Below, piece after piece: positions 1 to 7,388 of a DNA stretch of 25,310 bases. Both the position numbers and the translations under genes were made by a program. The stretch lies in contig CAZSXS010000056.1 of NCBI GenBank assembly GCA_964611385.1, positions 1-25,310 of the forward strand, given 5' to 3'. Position 1 is the first letter of the stretch; every line of letters begins with the position of its first letter. The DNA is from CAZSXS01 sp964611385 (GTDB lineage Bacteria > Bacillota > Clostridia > Lachnospirales > CAYPQA01). Under the pieces are notes generated by a model. It was not told where the DNA came from and made no database searches. It worked only from the letters and a program-made list of their open reading frames with translations.

Positions 1-20
1 TTCTTACTCTACATCATGAA

Positions 21-52
21 GGCGCTGTTCATTTTGAAACAGCCCCTTTTTT
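21..52 (+). terminator. Rho-independent terminator for a gene left of the window
   Basis: GGCGCTGTT and AACAGCCCC form a stem around a short loop, followed directly by TTTTTT at 47-52. The T-run lies on the plus-strand side, so it would end a plus-strand transcript entering from the left. That transcript would converge with the minus-strand response regulator that stops at 85. Confidence 0.6.
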
Positions 53-84
53 GTTCCAAGCAAAAGCCTAAGCCTAACGCTACC

Positions 85-1728
85 TCAGTTGTTATTCAAG
101 CTCATCAACTTAACCTTGCTCCGATACTCCGTGGTCGTCAGGCCTTCGTGCTGGCGGAAGACACTGCGGAAGTAGCGCGCATCGTCGTAGCCGATTTTGA
201 CAGATATGAAATCATCATCGTAGTCCGTCTCTCGCATAAGGGTCTTTGCATTTTCCATGCGTACCATTACCACATAGTCAAAGAGGGTTTTCGACTCACG
301 ATCCAGAAAAAGCTTGTTTGCATATTCAGGGGTTGTGTTAACCTGCATGGCAATCTTGGTAATGGAAAAGGTCTCAAAATATCGCTCGCCTACGTAAGCC
401 TTGATTCGCTCATAGAGTACTTTGTTCTTTTCATCATGTACCTCCACCATGTGCCTACAAAAGCCCTCCATAGCCGTTTCCAGAAAGCTGTACGCCTCCT
501 CTAGGGATTTTAAATTAAACACATCCTTGGTGGGAAAATACGTGGTAAAAAGCTCTTGACCTGGTAGGTTTTGCTCACTCAAATAGCGGCTGATACTGAT
601 TAGGATGCTCATGATAATTTTGGGCAAGAGTTTATCAGGCAAAGGTTCTGCTCTTTGCATGGTGCCAAAGATGTCCTTCAACAGGCCTTGGCAGTACTCG
701 TATTGCCCAATCACGGTAGCATAAATCAGCCTTTCTTCCTTGTCAAAGGGATAAATATAGCTGATGTTCTTCTGAGACTCTACGTACTGAATGGGTATGA
801 CCGTGTTGTAACCCATTCGAAAGCGGTAGCGCAAGGCGTTGTTGGCCTCCTTGTAGGAGGTGGCAAGCTCAGAAAGTTTTTCATAAGTACGTCCTATCCC
901 AACCGTAACTTTAATCTTCGCTTTATCATTCAGCTCGGTTTTCAAGGATTCACTCAGTTCCACAATCGCATTTAGTTCAAGTCTATGCCCCGCAGCCTTG
1001 CCAGGGGCTTGGGCGCTGAGTATGATAATCACCGCGTTAAAGATATTAAAAAAGACAATGTTTTGCAAATGCCCAAATTTCCTTTTGGCCAGGGTAAAAA
1101 CCTTCATGGTCAGCATGTGCTTTTCTTCATCATCCAAGGCTAGAATGAGCTTCTTAAAGTGGTCGATCCGAATCACAAGCACACAGTAAGGGGGCTTCAG
1201 CTCCAGTTGAAAATACGACATGGATTCTTTGATCTCTGCCTCGTTGCTGATGTTTCCCTCCAAGAGATTTGTCAGGAACAACTCCATAAAGAGCTTTCTT
1301 TTGGCTTTGTATACCTCAAAGATGGTGTTGTTTTCCTCTTTAAGGCGTTCTTCCATCTTAAAGTGCTCTACGGCTGTATTGAGGATACGATTTAACTCCG
1401 AAGGCTTTATAGGCTTGATACAGTAATCAAGCACCCCATGGTCCAGGGCTTTCCGCATATAGTCCTCGTCGTGATAAATTCCATAAAGTAAAATCTTGGG
1501 CCCCTTATTCTCCTCAAGGATTTTCAGCACACGCAGGCCGGAGACGCGAAAATAGCGGGCATCAGAAAGGAGCAAGTCCGGCATTTCCACGGCAAGCTCG
1601 CTTTCGATGTCCGCAAAGGGGTCTGATATTACTTTACAAATTTTAAAGTCAGGGAAATTATTTGCCATATAGTTTCTGAAGTTCTTACTATTTTCTGCAT
1701 CCGTGTCTGCAATAACTACCCTGTACAT
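85..1728 (-). CDS. AraC-type response regulator (YesN-like), 547 aa
   Basis: DNA-binding response regulator, probably cytoplasmic. Residues 1-115 form a receiver domain: acidic pair D8/D10, likely phospho-acceptor D56 in LLLSDARYF, and conserved lysine K105 in CIKPIKPSEL. A long central region (about 120-430) looks like the helical or degenerate-cyclase-like linker of YesN proteins. Residues 439-540 hold two helix-turn-helix motifs of the AraC/XylS type (SITKIAMQVNTTPEYANKLF and FISVKIGYDDARYFRSVFRQ). AGGAGG five bases before the ATG supports the start. Relatives normally pair with a membrane YesM-type kinase and often control sugar uptake, but no kinase or sugar transporter is in view, so it is either orphan here or its partner lies left of the window. 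Its leader carries the repeat at 1734-1823, also found before pfkA. Confidence 0.88.
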   Translation of the reverse strand: MYRVVIADTDAENSKNFRNYMANNFPDFKICKVISDPFADIESELAVEMPDLLLSDARYFRVSGLRVLKILEENKGPKILLYGIYHDEDYMRKALDHGVLDYCIKPIKPSELNRILNTAVEHFKMEERLKEENNTIFEVYKAKRKLFMELFLTNLLEGNISNEAEIKESMSYFQLELKPPYCVLVIRIDHFKKLILALDDEEKHMLTMKVFTLAKRKFGHLQNIVFFNIFNAVIIILSAQAPGKAAGHRLELNAIVELSESLKTELNDKAKIKVTVGIGRTYEKLSELATSYKEANNALRYRFRMGYNTVIPIQYVESQKNISYIYPFDKEERLIYATVIGQYEYCQGLLKDIFGTMQRAEPLPDKLLPKIIMSILISISRYLSEQNLPGQELFTTYFPTKDVFNLKSLEEAYSFLETAMEGFCRHMVEVHDEKNKVLYERIKAYVGERYFETFSITKIAMQVNTTPEYANKLFLDRESKTLFDYVVMVRMENAKTLMRETDYDDDFISVKIGYDDARYFRSVFRQHEGLTTTEYRSKVKLMSLNNN

Positions 1729-1733
1729 AGAGA

Positions 1734-1823
1734 CCTCCTAACAGCCCATGGCTGATTTCGCCGCCCACCCATCCATGAAAATTTAAAGCGAGCGTCCGAC
1801 AGCCATGGCTACTGAATTTTCAT
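1734..1823 (-). repeat. 5'-leader repeat, copy 1 (before AraC regulator)
   Basis: An ~90-bp block ending exactly at the TTAGGAGG Shine-Dalgarno of the response regulator. It aligns over its full length with 4957-5041 before pfkA. Shared blocks, read on the minus strand: TGAAAAT, TAGCCATGG, CTTT, GATGGGTG, CAGCCATG, TTAGGAGG. ATGAAAATT (1775-1783) and AATTTTCAT (1815-1823) are a perfect 9-bp inverted repeat. The palindrome AGCCATGGCT lies between them, and a near copy (AGCCATGGGCT, minus strand) lies next to the ribosome binding site, which would allow alternative pairings. Confidence 0.65.
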
Positions 1824-1850
1824 ATTCGTTTAAAGGTGAAGCCACTAAAT

Positions 1851-2009
1851 TTATACTTCGCTAAAATCATCTTTCCCTACGCCGCATAAAGGACATACCC
1901 AGTCATCCGGTATATCGGCAAAGTCAGTGCCAGGATTAACATTGTTATCCGGATCGCCAACAGCTGGATCATAAACATAACCGCATACATCACAAACATA
2001 CTTTTTCAT
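1851..2009 (-). CDS. Rubredoxin, 52 aa
   Basis: Small cytoplasmic one-iron electron carrier. Translation gives the two CxxCG iron-binding knuckles, CDVCGYVYDP near residues 6-15 and CPLCGVGKDDF near 39-49, which supply four cysteine ligands to a single Fe. The DPDNNVNPGTDFADIPDDW segment between them matches the classical rubredoxin fold, and 52 aa is the usual length. The ATG follows AGGAGGATTTGTTT. It starts only 15 bases after the pyk stop codon, with its ribosome binding site directly behind that stop, so it is probably co-transcribed with pyruvate kinase. Rubredoxins in anaerobes serve oxygen and superoxide reduction or oxidoreductases; no partner is visible here. Confidence 0.95.
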   Translation of the reverse strand: MKKYVCDVCGYVYDPAVGDPDNNVNPGTDFADIPDDWVCPLCGVGKDDFSEV

Positions 2010-2024
2010 AAACAAATCCTCCTA

Positions 2025-3785
2025 TTATTTAGTTGTTGCACCATTGTAAACAAAGCCCTTGATACTGTCCACGGTGATGGCAAGGCTGTCTGGAATCAGG
2101 TTGACCACTCCACAGTCGCAGATAATCACCGGGATGTCCAAGGCCTTTGCAATCGTCTCTGTGTGGCTGTAGTCTGTCCCTGAATCCCAGGAGCCTACAA
2201 CGATGGCCGAAGCTTTTTTAATATAAGGCATCATGTCGTTGGTCGTTTTGGCTACAACTAGAATATCGCCTTTTTTGAAATTCTTGTGGGCATGTTCAAC
2301 GACCTTAATGACATTGGCCTTTCCTGTGACTATCTTGTCGCCCAGACCTCTGCCCTTACAGATTACATTGCCCACGATCTGTACCTTCATCGTGTTGGTG
2401 GTACCTACCAAGCCAACCGGTACACCCGCAGCGATTACCACAATGTCACCGCTTTTGACCACATTCTTCTCCAGAGCAAACTTGATGGCGTAGTCAAAAT
2501 TATCCTCAGCCGGAAGCTTGGTCACAGCAGAAATGCAACCCCAGCTTAAGTTAAGCTGCCGGGCAATCACTTCGTCCTCTGTCACGGCAAAAATCGGACA
2601 AGAAGGCCGGAACTTTGACAGCATCCGTGCGGTAAAGCCAGAGCCCGTGACAGAGATAATGGCAGAAGCCTTTAAATCAGCAGCGGTGGTACAGGAAGCA
2701 TAGCTGATGGCATTGGTCATATTGGTTTGGAACCCATGGTGTGTCAAAAGCTCTTCATCATAGTTCTTGCTACTTTCGGCCTTCAAGGCAATCCGCGCCA
2801 TCATCTTAACCGCTTCTACAGGGTAGTTGCCTTGGGCAGTCTCCCCGGACAGCATAATCGCATCGGAACCATCGAAGATTGCGTTGGCCACGTCATTCGC
2901 CTCCGCTCGAGTGGGGCGGGGGTTTTTCACCATGGACTCCAGCATTTGTGTTGCGGTGATAACTGGCTTACACATCTCGTTGGCCTTTTTAATCAAGTAC
3001 TTTTGAACTAAGGGTACTTCCTCTGGCGGAATCTCCACACCCAAGTCGCCTCGGGCAACCATGATGCCGTCAGCCACTTCCAAAATCGACTCCAGGTTGT
3101 TTACTCCGTCCCGGCTTTCAATTTTAGCAATAATTTTGAGCTTTTCGCCGCCGTTTTGCTCCAGCACGTCCCTGATTTTCAGGACGTCGTTTGCCGAGCG
3201 TATGAAGGAGGCCGCAACATAGTCAAAGCCCATTTGGATTCCAAAAAGAATGTCCCGAATATCAATCTCCGTTAAGGAAGGCAGATTAACATAGACATCA
3301 GGGACATTGACACCTTTTCTGGAGCTGAGGAAACCACTGTTAATCACCACACAGTCAATGTCCGTGTCCGTCAGCTTGACGACCTTTAATTCAATCAACC
3401 CATCGTCAATCAAAACTCGGCTGCCAACGGACAAATCCTTGGGCAAATCGGAATAAGTGACGGAAACCTGGGTTTCGTCCCCATCCACATCCACGGTGCT
3501 CAGCCTAAAGGAGGTGCCTTGCTCTAAAAAAACCTTGTCCTTGGAAAAGGTTTTAATCCGAATTTCAGGCCCCTTCGTATCCAGAATTAAAGGGATATAT
3601 GCCTGTAATTCTTCTCTTGCTTGTTTCAGTTTATTAATGATTACGGTATGGGATTCATGCGTACCGTGAGAAAAGTTGATCCTCGCTGCATCCATCCCAC
3701 TTTGAATCAAAGCTTTCATGATTCCTACATCGTCGCAAGCCGGTCCCAAGGTAGCCACAATTCTGGTTTTACGTTTTTCGAGCAT
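2025..3785 (-). CDS. pyk: Pyruvate kinase with C-terminal PEP-utilizer-like domain, 586 aa
   Basis: Converts phosphoenolpyruvate and ADP to pyruvate and ATP, the last step of glycolysis. N-terminal TRIVATLGPAC and MDAARINFSHG (R35, N37, S39), the signature KIIAKIESRDGVNN with K221 and E223, and the metal-site stretch IMVARGDLGVEIP (D247) are all intact. Residues 1 to about 470 cover the TIM barrel, B domain and allosteric C domain. Residues 476-586 form an extra domain (GRGLGDKIVTGKANVI... SHTETIAKALDIPVI) resembling the mobile phosphohistidine domain of PEP synthase, as in Bacillus and clostridial enzymes, so 586 aa is normal for that group. It lies downstream of pfkA with ~187 bp between them (including repeat 3816-3918) and just upstream of rubredoxin. 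Confidence 0.97.
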   Translation of the reverse strand: MLEKRKTRIVATLGPACDDVGIMKALIQSGMDAARINFSHGTHESHTVIINKLKQAREELQAYIPLILDTKGPEIRIKTFSKDKVFLEQGTSFRLSTVDVDGDETQVSVTYSDLPKDLSVGSRVLIDDGLIELKVVKLTDTDIDCVVINSGFLSSRKGVNVPDVYVNLPSLTEIDIRDILFGIQMGFDYVAASFIRSANDVLKIRDVLEQNGGEKLKIIAKIESRDGVNNLESILEVADGIMVARGDLGVEIPPEEVPLVQKYLIKKANEMCKPVITATQMLESMVKNPRPTRAEANDVANAIFDGSDAIMLSGETAQGNYPVEAVKMMARIALKAESSKNYDEELLTHHGFQTNMTNAISYASCTTAADLKASAIISVTGSGFTARMLSKFRPSCPIFAVTEDEVIARQLNLSWGCISAVTKLPAEDNFDYAIKFALEKNVVKSGDIVVIAAGVPVGLVGTTNTMKVQIVGNVICKGRGLGDKIVTGKANVIKVVEHAHKNFKKGDILVVAKTTNDMMPYIKKASAIVVGSWDSGTDYSHTETIAKALDIPVIICDCGVVNLIPDSLAITVDSIKGFVYNGATTK

Positions 3786-3815
3786 GTTAAACCTCCATTA
3801 CGTCAGATCCTTTTT

Positions 3816-3918
3816 TATACTCAGTACCGTTAAGCTTTGCAAAGCCGCAATAAAAAAAATTTGAATTTATCAAGGCTGAATGCAGACGGCTTAGAAAATG
3901 TTTTAGAGGCTGAGTATA
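3816..3918. repeat. TATACTCAG dispersed element, copy A
   Basis: 103-bp intergenic element between pfkA and pyk, bounded by a perfect 9-bp inverted repeat, TATACTCAG at the left end and CTGAGTATA at the right. Inside are the palindromic GCTTTGCAAAGC and, near the right end, GGCTTAGAAAATGTTTTAG. Related copies lie at 7510-7598 (same orientation) and at 11165-11255 and 11312-11410 (opposite orientation). No coding capacity. Probably a MITE-like or REP-like repeat; its place inside the pfkA-pyk transcript may affect processing. Confidence 0.75.
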
Positions 3919-3972
3919 TTTGGTCACAATGAAACAAGTGACAATTATCCAGTGACTCTTATTCCATAAATA

Positions 3973-4947
3973 TTATATTGATAAGATTTTAATAATTTCA
4001 TACATCCGATTATCATAGGGCTTTTTATACGCAAGGGCCTCGTCCAAATCCATAGCAAAATGCTTGCCATCTCTATACACGATTACCTTGTTTCTTTCGC
4101 CCTGTTCAACCTGCTCTACGGCTACAAAACCCATGCAGGCTGCATGCATACGATCAACGGCTGTGGGGCTTCCGCCTCTTTGTAGATGGCCCAGGATGGT
4201 GGCACGGGTTTCAATGCCTGTTACCCTTTCGATTTCTTTGGCCAGCACGGTGCTCTTGCCTATGCCTTCCGCAACGATGATTAAGTTGTGGTTTTTGCCT
4301 TTGGAGCGATTTGCGATAATCTGTTGAATAATGCTGTCTGTATTAATGTCGGGCAGCTCGGGAATTAAAATTTCCTCAGCGCCGCCTGTCAGACCGCACC
4401 AAAGGGCAATGTACCCAGCGTTTCGACCCATAACCTCTACTACACTGCAACGTTCGTGGGAGGAAGAGGTGTCCCGAATTTTATTGATCGCCTTCATACC
4501 CGTATTCACAGCCGTATCAAACCCAACTGTGTAATCAGTGCAGGCCATATCCAAGTCAATGGTACCAGGAATCCCAATAATATTCACGCCTAGCTTCGCC
4601 AACTTGGAGCCGCCGGTCAGTGAGCCGTCACCACCGATTACGATCAAGGCATCCAGACCCAAAACCTTGCAAACCTGGGCTGCCTTGTCCTGGCCTTCTT
4701 CTGTCATCATCTGAGGGCAGCGAGCCGTCAAAAGAATGGTACCGCCTTTATTAATGGTGTCCGAAACGGAACGAGGATTCATTTCCTCTATATCAGCGCT
4801 TAACAGCCCTTCATACCCGTGACGGATCCCGATCACCTTCATCCCTTTATAAACCGCCGACCGGACAACCGCACGAATGACTGCGTTCATGCCCGGGGCA
4901 TCACCTCCGCTGGTAAGTACTCCAATTTTTTTCTGTTTGATTGGCAT
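3973..4947 (-). CDS. pfkA: ATP-dependent 6-phosphofructokinase, 324 aa
   Basis: Phosphorylates fructose 6-phosphate with ATP, the committed step of glycolysis. Motifs, numbered from the upstream ATG at 4953: KKIGVLTSGGDAPGMNAVIR (ATP site), GGDGS at 107-111 and PGTID at 129-133. The glycines at the positions where PPi-dependent enzymes carry Asp/Lys indicate ATP use. D133 and D135 are the catalytic and metal acidic residues, and RDTSSSHERCSVVEVMGRNAG and HLQRGGSPTAVDR are present. The usual TIDND reads TIDLD here. The ATG at 4947 is preferred because AGGAGG lies 8 bases before it; the ATG at 4953 has only 3. Length is typical (~320). First gene of the pfkA-pyk-rubredoxin run; its leader carries the repeat 4957-5041. 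Confidence 0.95.
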   Translation of the reverse strand: MPIKQKKIGVLTSGGDAPGMNAVIRAVVRSAVYKGMKVIGIRHGYEGLLSADIEEMNPRSVSDTINKGGTILLTARCPQMMTEEGQDKAAQVCKVLGLDALIVIGGDGSLTGGSKLAKLGVNIIGIPGTIDLDMACTDYTVGFDTAVNTGMKAINKIRDTSSSHERCSVVEVMGRNAGYIALWCGLTGGAEEILIPELPDINTDSIIQQIIANRSKGKNHNLIIVAEGIGKSTVLAKEIERVTGIETRATILGHLQRGGSPTAVDRMHAACMGFVAVEQVEQGERNKVIVYRDGKHFAMDLDEALAYKKPYDNRMYEIIKILSI

Positions 4948-4956
4948 ATTCATAAT

Positions 4957-5041
4957 CCTCCTAATAACTCATGGCTGCCTCAACACCCATCATTCAAAAA
5001 TGAAAGTGAAGGCCCACGATCCATGGCTATTGCATTTTCAA
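4957..5041 (-). repeat. 5'-leader repeat, copy 2 (before pfkA)
   Basis: Second copy of the block at 1734-1823, again ending at TTAGGAGG, here the pfkA ribosome binding site. Its right border touches the stop of the hemolysin III gene. The potential stem is kept: TGAAAGTG (5001-5008) faces CATTTTCA (5033-5040). Relative to copy 1, the innermost pair has changed from T-A to G-C, a compensatory change, and one other pair has weakened. CATGGCT and CACCCAT blocks are also shared. Confidence 0.6.
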
Positions 5042-5042
5042 A

Positions 5043-5681
5043 TTAAATTACATATAACAAAATACAAAAATAATGGCAAACACTGCCGAACAGCACAAAA
5101 AAGTGCCAGATCATGTGCATAAATCTTGGTCTCTGAGCCTTATAGAACAAGACCCCTAGAGTGTATAGTATGCCTCCTCCTGCAAGTAGAATTAAGCCTG
5201 TAAGGGGTACTAACTCTATCAGGGGTTTGATGGCAAAGACAATAAACCAGCCCATGAACAGATAAAGTAATAGCGATAATCTATGCCACTTAACAAGACT
5301 TACGGAATTAAGAACGACACCCAGGATGGCAAAGACCATATTAAAACCGAACAGAAAGTAGCCAAGAGGACCTCGCAAGGAAACAAGGCAGAAGGGTGCA
5401 TAGGTTCCCATGATCAGAAAGAAGATGGAACAATGATCAAAGATCTGAAGAATCTTTTTTGCTTTCAAGTTGGTAATAGAATGGTATAGGGTAGACATAA
5501 GATAAAGGAGGATCAAAGAACCTCCGTATACGGATCCGCTGACAAGCCCTAAAACATCATGAGCCTTTAAGATCAGAAAGACTAATCCTAAAATCGAAAG
5601 AAGTGCACCCAAACCATGTGTGATGGAATTTGCAATTTCCTCTGGAATGGATTGATTGTTAAATTTAGATACATTTGTCAT
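5043..5681 (-). CDS. Hemolysin III / PAQR-family membrane protein, 212 aa
   Basis: Integral membrane protein of the HlyIII/YqfA/PAQR superfamily (CREST-type putative zinc hydrolases). Seven hydrophobic helices span most of its length. The family hallmarks are EEIANSITHGLGALLSIL near the N-terminus (H22), TLYHS (H67), FDHCSIFFLIMGTYAP (D82) and the C-terminal MHMIWHFFVLFGSVCHYF (H189, H193). H67, H189 and H193 are the likely metal ligands by analogy with adiponectin receptors. Length is typical (~210-220). Despite the name, bacterial members are generally linked to membrane homeostasis rather than proven haemolysis; the substrate is unknown. The start follows a weak ribosome binding site (GAGGTAAAA). 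It lies directly upstream of the pfkA leader and may be co-transcribed with it. Confidence 0.88.
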   Translation of the reverse strand: MTNVSKFNNQSIPEEIANSITHGLGALLSILGLVFLILKAHDVLGLVSGSVYGGSLILLYLMSTLYHSITNLKAKKILQIFDHCSIFFLIMGTYAPFCLVSLRGPLGYFLFGFNMVFAILGVVLNSVSLVKWHRLSLLLYLFMGWFIVFAIKPLIELVPLTGLILLAGGGILYTLGVLFYKAQRPRFMHMIWHFFVLFGSVCHYFCILLYVI

Positions 5682-5742
5682 TTTTACCTCTGGCGGCGAT
5701 GACCGCGATAACGTTACAAACGGAAGGTTCGTTAAACCGTGA

Positions 5743-5772
5743 GTATAAAACCATTTACTGTAATTTTGGCAA
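5743..5772 (-). promoter_or_regulatory. Candidate sigma-A promoter for the hemolysin III gene
   Basis: On the minus strand, TTGCCA (5767-5772) and TTATAC (5743-5748) are separated by 18 bp and lie about 65 bp before the ATG. The hexamers are close to consensus but the region is AT-rich, so chance is possible. The rest of the 217-bp divergent spacer (5682-5898) shows no clear sigma-A promoter for the rightward gene. Confidence 0.35.
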
Positions 5773-5898
5773 ATATTATGCTATATTTATTTTACGCTAA
5801 TCTCAGAAAATATGCAAATTATTTTTTGATTTTTCACAAAAAATACTATGAGTACATATATTGGTATAAAATTCAAACTTTAATGGGAGGTTTGGGAA

Positions 5899-7083
5899 AT
5901 GAAGGATAGCTTGACTGAATTAGAAGATATCATTATGGACTTCATCATCTACAGGAAAACCAAGAAACCACAAGCAGTAGGTATTCAAAATATACAAAGC
6001 GGTATCGGTGTAAACCATTTGTTAAAATCCGACAACGATTATGGCTTTGGTAAAGGCTGGCCCAGTTATCAAGGAAAAACCCAGGCAATGGCAGAAGGCT
6101 TAAGTAATTTTTTTGCGGAGATGGCTGATGGGCCTGGCAGCAATCGGCAGCCCTCTGTTCCCTCCAATGGGTCCGGTACAATGCCTATGACACCCGGTAT
6201 GCCAAGTAGCCCGCAAATGCCGGAAAACAACAGGCCATCAAGCGCACCCGGCACTCCGAGCACAATGCCTATGACACCAAGCATGCCAAGTAACCCACAA
6301 ATGCCGGTTAACAACAGGCCTTCAAGCACTCCTAGTGCTCCTGGAATGATGCCCTCCACACCAGGCATGCCAAGCAGTCCGCAAATGCCGGAAAACAATA
6401 GACCTTCAAGCATGCCTGCTACTCCAAGCACTATGCCGTTCACACCAGGACTGCCAGGTAGCCCCCAAATGCCAGTGAACAACAGGCCTTCAATCGCGCC
6501 CAGCACTCCGAGTATGCCATCCACGCCAGAGATGCCATCCATGCCCTCCGGCAATACGCAAACGATGCCTTCCAGAACGCCGGATCAAGAGATGACAGAC
6601 CTGGAATTTATCTTGAAGCTCTATGGGGAAGTGAATCGCAAACTTGCACCCTATGTGCAGACAGTCTTGCAGGAATATGACTTCAACGAAGGGGAGTTGG
6701 CGGAGCAACTCGACCGCGAAACCATGGCTCAAATCGTAGACAAAGTGATAGACATGGCTAGAAACAGCATGGAAGAGGTTGAAGATATTTCCTTGGATGA
6801 TGAACGTTCCACTTGGGGACGTTACCGCTTGTTAAGGGCCTTAATCGAAATTCAAGTGCTTTCTGATATTTTTAATTCCAGACAAATTAGAAATCATATG
6901 GATAACATGTATACCAACATGAATCAATATAATAACTACAATAATACCAATCACCACCAAGCAAGTCACTACAGCACAAACCATAATACGCTAAGCGGCA
7001 CCCAAATGAACTCCTCTATAAACGCTACGAACCATGGCTACGGCTTTAACAATAAATTTGGTTCTATGAACCGCTACTATTGA
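5899..7083 (+). CDS. Pro/Met-rich tandem-repeat protein, 394 aa, unknown function
   Basis: I do not recognise this as a named protein. Three parts are visible. Residues 1-80 are a non-repetitive N-terminus with no signal peptide or membrane helix. Residues 95-205 are four 28-residue units rich in Met-Pro, Ser and Asn (core PQMPENNRPS or PQMPVNNRPS). Residues 228-320 are a predicted helical, acidic domain (LKLYGEVNRKLAPYVQ, ETMAQIVDKVIDMA, YRLLRALIEIQVLSDIF). The tail from about 325 is rich in Asn, His, Tyr and Ser and ends NKFGSMNRYY. GGGAGG lies 8 bases before the ATG. The helical part resembles, from memory, uncharacterised clostridial proteins. Low-complexity Asn/Tyr/Met/Pro composition and the neighbouring Csp-like protease suggest a spore coat or spore surface role, but this is inference only. 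Confidence 0.8.
   Translation: MKDSLTELEDIIMDFIIYRKTKKPQAVGIQNIQSGIGVNHLLKSDNDYGFGKGWPSYQGKTQAMAEGLSNFFAEMADGPGSNRQPSVPSNGSGTMPMTPGMPSSPQMPENNRPSSAPGTPSTMPMTPSMPSNPQMPVNNRPSSTPSAPGMMPSTPGMPSSPQMPENNRPSSMPATPSTMPFTPGLPGSPQMPVNNRPSIAPSTPSMPSTPEMPSMPSGNTQTMPSRTPDQEMTDLEFILKLYGEVNRKLAPYVQTVLQEYDFNEGELAEQLDRETMAQIVDKVIDMARNSMEEVEDISLDDERSTWGRYRLLRALIEIQVLSDIFNSRQIRNHMDNMYTNMNQYNNYNNTNHHQASHYSTNHNTLSGTQMNSSINATNHGYGFNNKFGSMNRYY
6181..6516 (+). repeat. Tandem 84-bp coding repeats (4 units)
   Basis: Four consecutive ~84-bp units inside the 394-aa gene encode 28-residue Met-Pro-rich blocks starting MPMTP, MPMTP, MPSTP and MPFTP. Units 1 and 3 contain MPENN, units 2 and 4 MPVNN, so a 168-bp dimer probably duplicated. 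A degenerate remnant follows to about 6570. Reading frame is kept throughout. Confidence 0.85.
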
Positions 7084-7186
7084 TGGGAATTTTTGCAAGG
7101 AATGTATAGGATTTTGAAAAAAGCAGATACTATAATCAAAACCCCACCAAGAAAAATTGTCTGAATACAAAACTAGGAGGTTAGAT

Positions 7187-7360
7187 ATGCATACGACAAA
7201 ACGCATGAAAAGCTGTGCAAGCTTTAGAGCAATCGAACACGGAGGAAGCTCATTTCGGAAACAAACCACAAGCAACTGCAAGGAATGTGCTTATTTTTCC
7301 TCCCGAAATTGCGGTATGGATATAGCCGACAGCTTGGAGCCGGATATATTATATTATTAG
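7187..7360 (+). CDS. Small Cys-rich protein, 57 aa, unknown
   Basis: Short basic soluble protein beginning MHTTKRMKSCASF, with CKECAYFSSRNCGMD near residues 39-51 and ending PDILYY. The C-x2-C-x8-C spacing plus an upstream Cys resembles a small zinc- or disulfide-binding knuckle, but I cannot name a family. The frame remains open upstream to 7157, but AGGAGG ends seven bases before the ATG at 7187, which fixes this start. It lies ~100 bp after the repeat protein and before the double protease, on the same strand; co-expression is possible but structured repeats separate it from the protease. Confidence 0.72.
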   Translation: MHTTKRMKSCASFRAIEHGGSSFRKQTTSNCKECAYFSSRNCGMDIADSLEPDILYY

Positions 7361-7388
7361 CATTCAAAATCCTGAATCATACCCTTCG

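Noticed and set aside
16..504. Plus-strand 162-codon open frame at the left edge
   Set aside because: It is antisense to the C-terminal HTH region of the AraC regulator, which has clear family motifs.
2286..2703. Plus-strand open frames across pyruvate kinase
   Set aside because: They are antisense shadows of a gene with complete catalytic motifs and lack ribosome binding sites.
6181..6516. Regularly spaced repeats considered as a CRISPR array
   Set aside because: Units are contiguous 84-bp coding repeats in one reading frame, with no unique spacers and no cas genes.
6069..6554. Minus-strand 161-codon open frame rich in Gly/Leu/Ile opposite the repeat gene
   Set aside because: It is the antisense of the Met-Pro repeats; regular composition comes from the repeat and there is no ribosome binding site.
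7157..7186. Upstream start for the 57-aa protein (10 extra residues)
   Set aside because: AGGAGG lies downstream of that start and correctly positions the ATG at 7187.
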